The notes beneath the pieces are model-generated. The model had not been told where the DNA came from and did not search any database. It saw only the letters and a list, made by a program, of their open reading frames with translations. Of a stretch of DNA of 44,693 bases, positions 7,480 through 16,350 are shown one piece after another. Origin of the DNA: a bacterium (GTDB lineage: Bacteria > Krumholzibacteriota > Krumholzibacteria > LZORAL124-64-63). Each line of letters starts with the position of its first letter. Position 1 is the stretch's first letter. The translations under genes were made by a program, and so were the position numbers. The stretch spans positions 1 to 44,693 of the forward strand of contig QNDV01000001.1 in assembly GCA_003646045.1 (NCBI GenBank). Direction: 5' to 3'.

Positions 7480-7645
7480 AGAAAAGGCAGCGTTGAGCGA
7501 TGAGGAGTTCAAGGCGTACATGGACGAGAAATACACCAATGACCGTTTCGGCGGGATTGATGACATGGACTTCACCACGGACACAACGCCAGACGTTATT
7601 CCTGTGGTGAAAGATGAGAGCAACGAAGATCAAACCGGCGAGTGA
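7460..7645 (+). CDS. Small acidic protein after the MuF-ADP-ribosyltransferase gene
   Basis: A 61-residue, strongly acidic protein ending in DESNEDQTGE. TTG 7460 is preferred because GGGAGG (7448-7453) lies six bases upstream; an in-frame ATG at 7406 would overlap the previous gene by 74 bases without a clear binding site. It overlaps the MuF-toxin gene by 20 bases. A small acidic product right after a toxin domain fits an immunity or holding factor, but a short head-assembly accessory protein is equally possible. I recognise no family. Confidence 0.55.
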   Translation: MKKLSDKEKAALSDEEFKAYMDEKYTNDRFGGIDDMDFTTDTTPDVIPVVKDESNEDQTGE

Positions 7646-7671
7646 TTCGCCAATTCAGAGGAGCGTGACGC

Positions 7672-8457
7672 ATGTTCGATTTTACAGACAACCAGCTGGT
7701 GGAAAAACTGGACACCGTGCCCGAAGACTTCCGGCCGCTGTATACAGAAACTGACGACGGTAAGTTCAAGCTCAACGGCGCAGACCCGGTAGTGGGTAGC
7801 GCGGTGAAAGCAGTCCAGGGCCTGAACAAGGCTTTGCGTGCCAGCCGGGCTGAAGCCAACGATGCCAAGGGCCGTATCCCAGACCTCAGTTCGCTGTCCG
7901 GTTTTGGCACAGACCCAACCGGTATCCTGGAGGGCTTCAACGCCCAGCTGGAGGAAGCCCGCGCCGCCAACAAGGGCAAGGGTACCAAGGCTACCGAAGA
8001 CGCGGTGAAGGCCGCGCAGGAAGCCATGGCCAACGCCCACACCAAGGAGCTGGAGAAACAAAACACCCGCAACGGCGCACTTCAAAAGCAGCTCTATGGA
8101 GTACTCGTGGGCGCAGAGGCGACAACCGCCCTGGCCAAGGCCAACGCCTTGAACCCGGCCCTGGTTTTGCCCTTCATTGAAAAGCAAGTTCGGGTCACCG
8201 AGGAGGATGGAAAATTCACCGTTCGTGTCTTGGACAGCAAAGGCACCGAGCGGTTCAGCGGCACCACCGGCGACCACCTGACCATCACGGAGCTGGTCCA
8301 GGAAATGCGTGCCAACAGCGAGTACGGCCCGTTGTTTAAATCGGATGCGCCCCAAGGCGGCGGAAACCCACCAACCCATTCACCTGGGCGTAAGGCCCCC
8401 GGCGGTACCAAGACAGCAGCGCAGAAGATTGCTGCGGGCCTGGACGCCAGAAAATAG
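7672..8457 (+). CDS. Capsid scaffolding protein
   Basis: A 261-residue protein, highly charged and helical. Its central region is rich in Ala, Glu, Lys and Gln (about residues 80-135), compatible with a coiled coil. The C-terminal tail is basic and Gly/Pro-rich (HSPGRKAPGG, then a Lys/Ala-rich end), typical of the scaffold tail that binds capsid protein. It lies directly before the major capsid gene, the canonical scaffold position. GAGGAG precedes ATG 7672. Scaffolds guide coat-protein assembly and are expelled or cleaved before packaging. I see no protease domain in it or nearby. Confidence 0.75.
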   Translation: MFDFTDNQLVEKLDTVPEDFRPLYTETDDGKFKLNGADPVVGSAVKAVQGLNKALRASRAEANDAKGRIPDLSSLSGFGTDPTGILEGFNAQLEEARAANKGKGTKATEDAVKAAQEAMANAHTKELEKQNTRNGALQKQLYGVLVGAEATTALAKANALNPALVLPFIEKQVRVTEEDGKFTVRVLDSKGTERFSGTTGDHLTITELVQEMRANSEYGPLFKSDAPQGGGNPPTHSPGRKAPGGTKTAAQKIAAGLDARK

Positions 8458-8458
8458 C

Positions 8459-8487
8459 TTGACCCGGCTCGCGGGTGCGAGTATGTT
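8459..8487 (+). promoter_or_regulatory. Capsid gene promoter
   Basis: TTGACC (8459-8464), a 17-bp spacer and TATGTT (8482-8487), immediately after the scaffold stop codon. Transcription would start near 8494 and give a leader of about 97 bases. The -35 is five of six to consensus, and the -10 is identical to that of the terminase promoter at 1945-1950. Confidence 0.65.
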
Positions 8488-8531
8488 ACCATTTAACCGG
8501 CCCACCAAGGGTGATCCAAGGACGGCCAACC

Positions 8532-8548
8532 CGCTGAGTGATTCAGCG
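8532..8548 (+). promoter_or_regulatory. Leader hairpin of the capsid mRNA
   Basis: CGCTGA (8532-8537), loop GTGAT, TCAGCG (8543-8548): a perfect six-bp stem in the predicted capsid leader, 42 bases before the start codon. A 5' hairpin of this kind can protect an abundant message from decay. The ribosome site AAGGAGG remains outside it. Confidence 0.4.
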
Positions 8549-8590
8549 CCTTGCTAGTCCAACGAATTACTTTTTTCAAGGAGGGCCGTA

Positions 8591-9568
8591 ATGGCTTCTG
8601 TTACTCTGACCGAAAGTGCCAAACTGGCACAGGACGAACTGGTCGCCGGTGTGATTGAAAACATCATCACCGTCAACCAAATGTTCGCGTCCTTGCCCTT
8701 CGATGGCATCGACGGAAACGCACTCGCGTACAACCGCGAACTTGCACTGGGTGGAGCCGGTATTGCTGGCGTTGGTACCGTCTATGACGATGGCACCGAC
8801 CGCAACCCCATCCCCGGTGAAACTGCGGGCGCCAAAGCTGCCGCAACCTTCACCCAGGTGTCAACCCCGCTGACCACCATCAGTGGCGACGCCGAAGTCA
8901 ACGGCCTGATCCAGGCCACCCGTTCCGGACACGGCAACGACCAGACAGCGGTTCAGATCGCTTCCAAGGCCAAGCACGTGGGCCGGATTTTCCAGTACAT
9001 GATGATCAACGGCGACAGTGGCAACACCAACGAGTTTGACGGCCTGTTGAACTTGGTGAGCGCGGGCCAGAGCCGCACAACCGCCGGGGCCAACGGTGAC
9101 TTGTTCACCCTGAGCATTCTGGACGAACTGATGGACCTCGTTACCGTCAAAGACGGCGTGGTTGACTATTTCGTCATGCACGCTCGCGAACGTCGTACCT
9201 ACCGGGCTGCCTTGCGTAGCTTGGGCGGCGCGTCTGTGAGTGAAGTTGTGCAGCTGCCCGGCGGCGAAGAAGTGATCGCCTACTCCGGCGTTCCTATCTT
9301 CCGCAACGACTGGATTCCCCAGGACCAGACCGTCGGTGGGTCCACTGATTGCACCACCATCTTCGCTGGTACGTTTGATGATGGTTCTCGCTCCAACGGC
9401 ATCGTCGGCCTCACCGCCGAAAAGGCCAGCGGTATCAACGTCGTTGACGTTGGTGAAAGCGAAACCAAAGACGAGCGTATCTGGCGCGTGAAGTGGTACA
9501 GTTCCGTAGCCTTGTTCTCGGACAAGGCCCTTGCCGCTGCACCGGGCATCAGCCCGTCTGGAGCCTAG
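8591..9568 (+). CDS. Major capsid protein (HK97-fold type)
   Basis: A 325-residue protein preceded by a strong AAGGAGG site. It sits immediately after the scaffold gene and has its own promoter, as expected for the most abundant virion protein. Features fit the HK97-type coat proteins of siphoviruses: an N-terminal helical arm, a central part with PLTTISGDAEV and YMMINGDSG, and a late GVPIFRNDWIP segment corresponding to the A-domain strands. The call rests on gene order and overall resemblance. No single catalytic motif exists to confirm it. Confidence 0.85.
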   Translation: MASVTLTESAKLAQDELVAGVIENIITVNQMFASLPFDGIDGNALAYNRELALGGAGIAGVGTVYDDGTDRNPIPGETAGAKAAATFTQVSTPLTTISGDAEVNGLIQATRSGHGNDQTAVQIASKAKHVGRIFQYMMINGDSGNTNEFDGLLNLVSAGQSRTTAGANGDLFTLSILDELMDLVTVKDGVVDYFVMHARERRTYRAALRSLGGASVSEVVQLPGGEEVIAYSGVPIFRNDWIPQDQTVGGSTDCTTIFAGTFDDGSRSNGIVGLTAEKASGINVVDVGESETKDERIWRVKWYSSVALFSDKALAAAPGISPSGA

Positions 9569-9575
9569 GAAGTTT

Positions 9576-9596
9576 GGGGGCTGAAGTTCAGCCCCC
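9576..9596 (+). terminator. Strong hairpin after the capsid gene
   Basis: GGGGGCTGAA (9576-9585) pairs perfectly with TTCAGCCCCC (9587-9596), starting eight bases after the capsid stop. There is no T run, so it probably protects the 3' end of the capsid message or causes partial termination that keeps capsid output above that of downstream genes. Confidence 0.6.
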
Positions 9597-9618
9597 AGCC
9601 CCCAACCGGGAGTCAAAC

Positions 9619-10215
9619 ATGTCTTTGTTTATAGTAAAAATAGCCGGTGTGAATACACTTCGCGACGGCGTCAATCAAGTGGTGGTCGCCGCCGACGATG
9701 CGGCCGCTGCCAAGCTCGCTGCTGCCTCCCTTTTTACGGGCGACGCCAGCTGGGCCGGAGCAACCACCACTGAGGTGGTAGACACTGTCACTGTGGCCAC
9801 GGCCGCTGCCTTGATTGGCTGGCGGTTCCGGGTCAGCGTTTCGGGCATTGGCCACGCCGATGTCTTGGGCGTCATTACCACCCTGGACACCTTGGATAAA
9901 ATTGGTACCGAAATGGCCGTCCAGCTCAACTTGCTGACTGGTATTGCCAATGCCGCATACGTGGGCGCAACCCAGGTGCTGACCGTAGCCACGGGCGGAG
10001 GCGGGGATGACGTAGGCGACAACGAAGTCACCGTACTTATCCAATCTCCAATCTTGTCCAACGCCGGGGGCCAGTACTCTGGTGACGCCAACCTGGAAGC
10101 TGCCTTCGTGTCTGCGGTTGTAGACGGCGGCGCGGCTGCTGACCCGTTGACCGTGACGTTCAACGCTGACACTACCATCGTACCTTTGGTCTTGGGCCAG
10201 GGCTCGGCTCGGTAG
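9619..10215 (+). CDS. Hypothetical virion protein after the capsid gene
   Basis: A 198-residue protein starting at ATG 9619 behind CGGGAG. It is rich in Ala, Val, Thr and Gly with few charged residues. It shows alternating strand patterns (TTTEVVDTVTVATAAALIGW; GATQVLTVATGGG) typical of a beta-structured capsid decoration or tail-tube-like fold. It sits between the capsid hairpin and the rest of the head genes, so a head decoration role is plausible. An upstream in-frame extension exists but runs through the hairpin and is not used. I recognise no family. Confidence 0.65.
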   Translation: MSLFIVKIAGVNTLRDGVNQVVVAADDAAAAKLAAASLFTGDASWAGATTTEVVDTVTVATAAALIGWRFRVSVSGIGHADVLGVITTLDTLDKIGTEMAVQLNLLTGIANAAYVGATQVLTVATGGGGDDVGDNEVTVLIQSPILSNAGGQYSGDANLEAAFVSAVVDGGAAADPLTVTFNADTTIVPLVLGQGSAR

Positions 10216-10241
10216 TTATCACCCTAACGTGAGGAGCACTC

Positions 10242-10823
10242 ATGTCACTTGTAACAATTAACTTCGTCTTGACCGGGGGCCGCACTGGCATGACCGGCAT
10301 ACTGGCCAAACGCTGGCAATGCCGCGACGGAATGTTTAGGCTCTCGGCAGATGAATCTATCATGCATAAAAAGACGAGTTTTTTCGGTAGGTACTACGCC
10401 GCTTTCCCCGAAGGCAGCGCAGAACTCAGCCAAGCCCTGGAGGTCGATCGTGGCAACAGTAAGCTTCAGAAAATCCTCCGGACAAGGAAACCAACAGCGG
10501 TACCGAGCAACGCCCAGCCGGTCGTCGGCGGGGCTGCAGAAGTTCCCCCAACAAACGGCCGCTCAACAAACCCAACTGGGCCAGCTACCTCCCAACACGT
10601 TCCCCCAGGGGACGGACACAAGAACGCCGGGGTGGACGGGACAGGATACTTCCAAAAAACCCTTCGCGAAGCGGTAGCTGAGTTGGACAAAGACAACGAC
10701 GATCACTGGACGGTTGAAGGCCTGCCTCGTGTTGAAACGGTGGCTGCCCTCATGAACAAACCAGACCTTAGTCGGCGCGACCTGAACGATTTTGCCGCTG
10801 GCATGTTGCGGCCGGTTGACTGA
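10242..10823 (+). CDS. Hypothetical head-region protein
   Basis: A 193-residue protein starting at ATG 10242 after GAGGAG. The N-terminal part (1-75) is compact and charged. A Pro/Thr/Asn-rich linker (about 85-130) follows. The C-terminal segment DDHWTVEGLPRVETVAALM resembles a short module with an H-W-T-x-x-G-L-P pattern that I have seen in other phage head-region proteins. Its role is unknown, and position suggests head completion or decoration. The start is well supported and the flanking spacing is short (26 and 20 bases), so the gene belongs to the late operon. Confidence 0.65.
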   Translation: MSLVTINFVLTGGRTGMTGILAKRWQCRDGMFRLSADESIMHKKTSFFGRYYAAFPEGSAELSQALEVDRGNSKLQKILRTRKPTAVPSNAQPVVGGAAEVPPTNGRSTNPTGPATSQHVPPGDGHKNAGVDGTGYFQKTLREAVAELDKDNDDHWTVEGLPRVETVAALMNKPDLSRRDLNDFAAGMLRPVD

Positions 10824-10843
10824 GGTTTTTGAAAGGATGAGCC

Positions 10844-12715
10844 ATGGCCATCGCTGATGATTTTAGTGTTGCAGTGAACGGCGATATTCGCTACACAGGC
10901 ACCACGACAAACTACACGGTGATTGAGCTTCACCGTTTCCTCCAAGACCTGGCAGACAACGCCAGCTCCTCGGGAAACGACCTGCTCGACATCACGGATG
11001 ATACCCCGTCGGATCGTTCGACGGATAACATTATCACCCTCAACAGTCCGTACAATATCGACGACACTGCCGCCCAACATTTGTATGATGGCTCCATCAC
11101 TCAGGCTGGCGGTGATACCGTTTATTCCGGCCTCGTGGTTGTGGGAACGGTAGAGGCACTGACCCAGTTGATCTTGGTTCAGGACAACGCCCTGATCACG
11201 GACTACTGGGGCACCGGATTGAATGTTGACGCGGCCGCAAATATTATTTTGCGGATGCTGGTGAACACCCGGTTGGACGGCTCTGATATTGACGCCAAAA
11301 AGCTCATCGTGATGTCCAGGGAGTTCGGTGACTCGTACGCTGAATTTTCCGTGACCATGGGCTTGGGTAACAGCGTGGCTGCTATCTTCACGGCTGCTGA
11401 CTTGAACAACGAGACCGTCCAGGGCACCGTGAACGCCTGGCCCATTACCAACACTGAGGGCTACCAGCTTCTGGAAATTTCGGGGACGGCCCCGGCCGAA
11501 GCTTATTACTCGCAGTGGGCATTGAACTCTCAGGGCATTAATGACCTGTATGAGTTTGCCAAAGACATTCAGCGGCGCGGAACCGCTGAAACCATCCACG
11601 GTATAAACGGATCATTGTTCCGTGGGATCACCACGGACGTGGCGTACAATACTGAATCGGGCGGGCCGTTTGTCGAAGACGAAGTTATTGCGTGGGGAAC
11701 CACCCTTAATTACGACAACGAGATCACAGGACCGTTCGTTGTTGGCGAAGCAATTGGGTTTGGAACGTCTGGCGCCGTGGGCGTGATTCGTGAGCTGACC
11801 GATGCGGGCGCTACTGGCTCCATGGTTGTGCAGATCGAACCCGGCACTGGCACCGTTATTGACGGCGAGCAAATCTCACAGCTTGATGGCGGCACCGCTA
11901 CTGCGGACGTTGCTGGTACCCCCGTGGGCACGGCCAACGTCGGTGGCGCGGGCATCTTGATTGCGTTGTACGACAACGGCACCGACGGCAACCTGTATCT
12001 CCAGGTCACCAACGGAACCGCCCCGGCGGCGGGCTACGTTTTGACCGGGGCAACCTCGGGTGCCACCGCAGCGGTGAACGGTTCGCCGGTTGCGCGTACC
12101 ATCGCCCCTGTGTTCATCGGGTCTTCAACGGGCTCCTCGCTCATCGGTGCATACGGCATCGGCGCGGTACCTGGCGACCTTTCGTCTTCGGACAAAGTGT
12201 TCGACCTTGGCAACAACCTCGTCACTCCTCCCAACAACGTGACCTTCACGGTATTCGGGTTGGAGAGCGGCGAAGATCGCGTGCTGGTCGGCCCAGAGGC
12301 GGGCGGTGTGATTGAGTTCGCCCAGCTGACCCTGGACGGGCTGCACAACTCTGGTACGACGCTGACAATCGTGGAAGATATTCCGCTGGACACTCCCACT
12401 GCTGGGACGCTGCGGGTCTTGGACGATGACGGAACGTACAAGTTGTTGAACGTCTCCAGTTGGACAGGCAAAGTTTTCACTTTGGACGCGGCAATCACTG
12501 ACACTTTCAGTGACACGGCCAACGTGTGGATTAGCTATATCGACAAGGCAGCCGCTGCCGCGTCTGAGTCCTTCACCGGGGTTTACCTGTCAGACCGGGC
12601 GCTGTTCATCCGGGTTCGTGATGGCGGGGTTTCCCCCATCAAAACCTTCGAGACTACAGGCACGCTCGGTGAGTCCGGCGGTTCAACTACCGCCATCCGA
12701 ACAGACGACAGCTAG
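10844..12715 (+). CDS. Large structural protein with repeated beta domains
   Basis: A 623-residue protein starting at ATG 10844 after AAGGA. The first 280 residues form a mixed domain (YTVIELHRFLQDLADNA). The remainder is Gly/Thr/Val-rich with modules such as GFGTSGAVGVIRELTDAGAT and GYVLTGATSGATAAV that recur in structural proteins of marine phages. No signal peptide or catalytic motif is seen. It is probably a virion surface or appendage protein. Its place between capsid and neck genes, rather than in the tail-fibre zone, is unusual. Confidence 0.65.
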   Translation: MAIADDFSVAVNGDIRYTGTTTNYTVIELHRFLQDLADNASSSGNDLLDITDDTPSDRSTDNIITLNSPYNIDDTAAQHLYDGSITQAGGDTVYSGLVVVGTVEALTQLILVQDNALITDYWGTGLNVDAAANIILRMLVNTRLDGSDIDAKKLIVMSREFGDSYAEFSVTMGLGNSVAAIFTAADLNNETVQGTVNAWPITNTEGYQLLEISGTAPAEAYYSQWALNSQGINDLYEFAKDIQRRGTAETIHGINGSLFRGITTDVAYNTESGGPFVEDEVIAWGTTLNYDNEITGPFVVGEAIGFGTSGAVGVIRELTDAGATGSMVVQIEPGTGTVIDGEQISQLDGGTATADVAGTPVGTANVGGAGILIALYDNGTDGNLYLQVTNGTAPAAGYVLTGATSGATAAVNGSPVARTIAPVFIGSSTGSSLIGAYGIGAVPGDLSSSDKVFDLGNNLVTPPNNVTFTVFGLESGEDRVLVGPEAGGVIEFAQLTLDGLHNSGTTLTIVEDIPLDTPTAGTLRVLDDDGTYKLLNVSSWTGKVFTLDAAITDTFSDTANVWISYIDKAAAAASESFTGVYLSDRALFIRVRDGGVSPIKTFETTGTLGESGGSTTAIRTDDS

Positions 12716-12727
12716 AGGAGTTTTGAC

Positions 12728-14335
12728 GTGGCGTTGACAGTTGTACCAGACTTGACATTGGTGTGCGACGGATCGTCGGGTCAAGACGCATATTGGTCTG
12801 GGGAAAATGGTGTCTCTACTGAAGTTTTTCAGCAGGGCACCAGTTCCCAGGCCTGGATCGTTAGTAAAAATGCCAGCGAAACAGCCGTGTATGATTACTA
12901 CGCGGCGAACTTGAACACGGCCGCAGACCTAAGCGCCACAGACACCCACCTGTATTTCCACATGCGGTGCGACATTGCGCCCTTTATTGACTACATGAAA
13001 ATCAGGATCACGGACGGCTCAGGAAACTACAACGAGTGGGACATCGTAGACAACATCACGGCCATTGAGTGGTATGGTGAGTGGAAAACTTTTGTAATTG
13101 ATATTGCTTCCACGCCGAGCGCCTCCAGCGGGACGCTAGTAGAGAGCGACATTCGCACCTTCAGTTGGACGGTGGACAACTCCAACTCTGGGAATATTCG
13201 GTCCATTGAAAACACCTACATTGACGTGTGTCGATTTGGAACAGGTATCACGGCCTACGACAACGCAGGCGATGTGTTTAATTTTGAAGACATCGAAGCA
13301 ATCTCAAACCACTCCGCGAACAAATACGGCATCATCGAAATGATCGGTGGAGTGTTGTTTGTGCGGGGCCGTATTACCGTTGGTGACGCCAGCCCAAATC
13401 TGTACACGGCCAACTTTGAGACCGAAGATGAATTGCTGATCTTCCTTGACGCCTCTGTCTCGGGCGAGGCTATTTCGGACACGCTGCTCGGGGTGACTGT
13501 CGCTGGAACCAAAGACGGCACCACCAACTTCACCATGGGCAATAAACTCGGCTCAGGCGACACACTGAACGGCAGCAACGGAACGCTGATGCTCGGCGAG
13601 AATACCAACGTGGTCGTTGTGTTTGACTTTCCAAATACAACGGCCATTGATTCGATGAATATATACGGGTCAACCTTCCGCCGCACCGGAGGAGTTATTG
13701 ACATAGAAGGCGCCACAGAAGTTGGTGGGTGTACGTTTGATGGTTGCGGCCAAATCACCACCGGCGGTGCCACGGTCAGGAACTGTACCTTCTTGAACAC
13801 GCTGGCCGTCTCACCGGCGGGCGCGATTCTTCTTGAGCCTGACTACGACATGAAGTACTGCCTGTTCTCAAACAACGCCGTGGCGATTCAAACCCACACC
13901 ACCCAGCCCGCCAGCTACACCGCAGTCGGGATAGCCTTCATCGGGAACACGGTTGATATTCTATATGACGCGACAGTAGATCGTGACTGGAACTGGTCAG
14001 AAACTGCCTCCGGCCCGTCCATCACCAACACCAGCACCGGAACGCTGACAGCCGTCAACACGGTCAACCTGGACGTGGGCGGCCTAACCACCACAGCCCG
14101 GCTCTATATCCTCACCCTCGCGGGTGGCCCGGCCAGTGCGGGAGTGGTGATTGAGAATTCAATTCCCGGCACCACGGAGTGGACCGACACCTACGCCTTT
14201 GTCTCAGACCAGCCGGTGAAGGTCAGGGTGCGGGACGCCTCCTCCAGCGGGTCAGAAAAACGACCCTTTGAAGTGGACACAACAATCACCTCGACCGGGA
14301 TGGACCTTGTGGCTATTCTGATCAACGACACATAG
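12728..14335 (+). CDS. Putative virion appendage protein with beta-helix-like core
   Basis: A 535-residue protein starting at GTG 12728 after GAGGAG. The N-terminal half resembles a beta-sandwich of the carbohydrate-binding kind (DTHLYFHMRCDIAPFIDYMK; YGEWKTFVIDI). Residues of about 290-420 contain short recurring strands with Gly-Gly-x-x-Phe/Val-x-x-Cys turns (EVGGCTFDGCGQ; TVRNCTFLNT), as in right-handed beta-helices. It ends in another beta domain. It is probably a surface adhesin or decoration. Together with the genes at 10844 and 14549 it forms a block of atypical structural proteins. Function is inferred, not shown. Confidence 0.6.
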   Translation: MALTVVPDLTLVCDGSSGQDAYWSGENGVSTEVFQQGTSSQAWIVSKNASETAVYDYYAANLNTAADLSATDTHLYFHMRCDIAPFIDYMKIRITDGSGNYNEWDIVDNITAIEWYGEWKTFVIDIASTPSASSGTLVESDIRTFSWTVDNSNSGNIRSIENTYIDVCRFGTGITAYDNAGDVFNFEDIEAISNHSANKYGIIEMIGGVLFVRGRITVGDASPNLYTANFETEDELLIFLDASVSGEAISDTLLGVTVAGTKDGTTNFTMGNKLGSGDTLNGSNGTLMLGENTNVVVVFDFPNTTAIDSMNIYGSTFRRTGGVIDIEGATEVGGCTFDGCGQITTGGATVRNCTFLNTLAVSPAGAILLEPDYDMKYCLFSNNAVAIQTHTTQPASYTAVGIAFIGNTVDILYDATVDRDWNWSETASGPSITNTSTGTLTAVNTVNLDVGGLTTTARLYILTLAGGPASAGVVIENSIPGTTEWTDTYAFVSDQPVKVRVRDASSSGSEKRPFEVDTTITSTGMDLVAILINDT

Positions 14336-14343
14336 GAGCAACC

Positions 14344-14547
14344 ATGGGACCGGACGCAACCAGCCGGAATATAAAAATACTGGGCGAGGGACTTCAACGG
14401 CACGAAGAAACCATCGACGCCCAACGGCAAACAATTGAAGCACTACAGGCAGAAGTTCTGAGCTTGCGCGAGACGTTTAACGAGTTCCAAAAAGCCCAGG
14501 CAATCAAAGACATCATGAACATGGGCTCAGGTCCAACTGGAGGCTAG
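14344..14547 (+). CDS. Small coiled-coil protein
   Basis: A 67-residue protein starting at ATG 14344 behind TAGGAGC. Residues of about 10-55 are heptad-like and highly charged (HEETIDAQRQTIEALQAEVL), predicting one long helix or coiled coil. It has a flexible Gly-rich tail and no membrane segment. It lies between two beta-rich structural genes, so it may be a trimerisation or assembly factor for them. I recognise no family. Confidence 0.6.
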   Translation: MGPDATSRNIKILGEGLQRHEETIDAQRQTIEALQAEVLSLRETFNEFQKAQAIKDIMNMGSGPTGG

Positions 14548-14548
14548 C

Positions 14549-15760
14549 GTGGCAATCAGCGTTGACTGGGAAAATAAGATTATCCACGTGAACAAGATTG
14601 ATATGGTTCTGCTCCAGTCGGTGCCGTCCGTGATCTACCAGCTGGACCTTGACGTGTTCCGCAAAACGCTGAATGATCTTCAAGACGACGAAGCAGGCAT
14701 GCCGTTTCTGACAACCCATTCTCACAACACGACCGTGGAGGTTGGTGGCGCCATCCTCGCTCGGGTGGTGCAGATTATTAACGGCTACACCGTCACCTTT
14801 GAAGACGGCCAGTACCGGGTCAACACCGTGGGGGCCAACTCAAATATTGGCGAGGTGATCAACGTCAACCAGGTGTCCGTCTCCACCTCAAACTCCGCCG
14901 GGCTGCAGGACTTGAATTCACTTCAGGCTGCGTCTTTCGCCGGTGAGGTTTCGCTGGACATCGTGAGCGCATATAGCGGCACGATTTTCCCGGTGGGCAC
15001 CCGCCAGTTCCCCGTCAACAATACCGCCGACGCCCGCGCCATCGCCGAGGAGCGCGGGCTGAAGGCTATTCGAATCATGTCCAGCATGACTTTTGACACA
15101 GAGGTCTGGGCCGAGGGCCATGTCTTCGTGGGCGACACGATCACCAGCACGCTGCTGACCCTGGACCCCGGCGCGGGCGTGGTCAACGCTGAGTTCAAGA
15201 ACCTGCGAATCACAGGCACGCTGGACGGCGGAAGTGTTCTTCGGGATTGCTTGCTTCTTGACATAAACTTCGTCAACGGTTTTATCCACCAGTGTGCCCT
15301 TGGCGGAACCATCACGATGGGCGGCTCGACGCAGCTAACGATCATGGATAGCTTTTCCAACGTACCCGGCGGCGGCGCGGGCCAGACCCCAACCTTGGAC
15401 ATGAACGGCAGTGGGCATAACGTCGCCCTGAGAAACTGGTCCGGCGGCCTGGATGTCATCAACTGCTCAGACACAATCACGAGCATGGACTTTGTTTCGG
15501 GCCGGGTCACGTTCGATGCCACCGTGACCGGCGGCGCGTTCTGGGTCCGTGGAGATTGCACGATTGAAGACAGCAGCACCGGCGGCTCCATCGTGGACAT
15601 GACGGTGAACAAGCTGGCCGCAGATAACCTGAAGCTGTCTGCGAACAAGGCCGTGATTGCGCCAGACGATTTGTCGGTGGAGGTCTTTGAAGATGACGGC
15701 GTGACCGTGTTCAAGGCGTTTGATATTTCGCCGGACAAACGAACCAGGACGCCGTCGTGA
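14549..15760 (+). CDS. Putative structural protein with beta-helix-like centre
   Basis: A 403-residue protein starting at GTG 14549, with GGAGG six bases upstream. The N-terminal domain (1-135) is conserved-looking (WENKIIHVNKIDM; TTVEVGGAILARVVQIINGY). The centre (about 170-370) shows repeated short strands and Gly turns such as FKNLRITGTLDGGSVLRDCL, as in beta-helix adhesins. The C-terminal part (SVEVFEDDGVTVFKAFDIS) resembles the end of phage proteins found next to neck or appendage genes. It probably forms a virion appendage. It overlaps the next gene by four bases. Confidence 0.6.
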   Translation: MAISVDWENKIIHVNKIDMVLLQSVPSVIYQLDLDVFRKTLNDLQDDEAGMPFLTTHSHNTTVEVGGAILARVVQIINGYTVTFEDGQYRVNTVGANSNIGEVINVNQVSVSTSNSAGLQDLNSLQAASFAGEVSLDIVSAYSGTIFPVGTRQFPVNNTADARAIAEERGLKAIRIMSSMTFDTEVWAEGHVFVGDTITSTLLTLDPGAGVVNAEFKNLRITGTLDGGSVLRDCLLLDINFVNGFIHQCALGGTITMGGSTQLTIMDSFSNVPGGGAGQTPTLDMNGSGHNVALRNWSGGLDVINCSDTITSMDFVSGRVTFDATVTGGAFWVRGDCTIEDSSTGGSIVDMTVNKLAADNLKLSANKAVIAPDDLSVEVFEDDGVTVFKAFDISPDKRTRTPS

Positions 15761-15981
15761 ACATCTACCCTGATTGGCTCCTCCAAACCGGGGCCGCTGA
15801 AACCAGCGTTGTGCTGATGGAAGGATTGAGCGTGGAAGCGAATGGGATTTATGAAGTGGAAAACATAAGCGACGTGGTCGTGGAGGCCACCGCCGTAGCA
15901 GTTGTTGAAACCCCGTCCACCTTGGCCGTGGTTGCCACAGAAACTACGACCGTGGATACCAGTACCTCGGAGGTTGAGTGA
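15757..15981 (+). CDS. Small hypothetical protein in the appendage block
   Basis: A 74-residue protein starting at GTG 15757, overlapping the preceding stop (GTGA) and ending at the start of the next gene. It is acidic and unusually rich in Val, Thr, Ala and Glu (VVVEATAVAVVETPSTLAVV) with almost no basic residues, and it may be disordered or beta-rich. Translational coupling on both sides argues that it is real. I recognise no family. Confidence 0.5.
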   Translation: MNIYPDWLLQTGAAETSVVLMEGLSVEANGIYEVENISDVVVEATAVAVVETPSTLAVVATETTTVDTSTSEVE

Positions 15982-16346
15982 TGGCCTATTCTTTTACCAC
16001 GCCGGAAGTCGATATTGATTACACGCGGGGGGACGATGCTCCCATCGCTCTGCGGTTCACGGTTGATGGTTCGGCCCGCGACTTCACTGGCGCAACGGCA
16101 ATCAATATGGGCATCCATAGTGAAGCTGCCCCCGTGGACGACACCACCTTGATCTTGACCATAGTTGGGGCGCTGGACGCCGACCCAACCACGGGGATTT
16201 TATATTTCACCCCGGCCAGCCCTGCGGCTACCGACCTCACGCCGGGGGTTTATTTTTACGACGCCCAGCTTCTGACGGCGGCCGGTAAAAAAGATACAAT
16301 CGTCAAGGGAAAGTTCCGGCTGAACCAGGACAGAACAAAGGACTAA
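15981..16346 (+). CDS. BppU-like N-terminal domain protein
   Basis: A 121-residue protein starting at ATG 15981 with GGAGG seven bases upstream. The pattern DYTRGDDAPIALRF, then DFTGATAINM, then a late TPGVYFYDAQL plus KGKFRLNQD is typical of the small beta-sandwich found at the N-terminus of baseplate upper proteins and related appendages. Here it stands alone. It may connect the preceding appendage proteins to the head or neck. The family assignment is by eye and moderate. Confidence 0.55.
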   Translation: MAYSFTTPEVDIDYTRGDDAPIALRFTVDGSARDFTGATAINMGIHSEAAPVDDTTLILTIVGALDADPTTGILYFTPASPAATDLTPGVYFYDAQLLTAAGKKDTIVKGKFRLNQDRTKD

Positions 16347-16350
16347 AATT

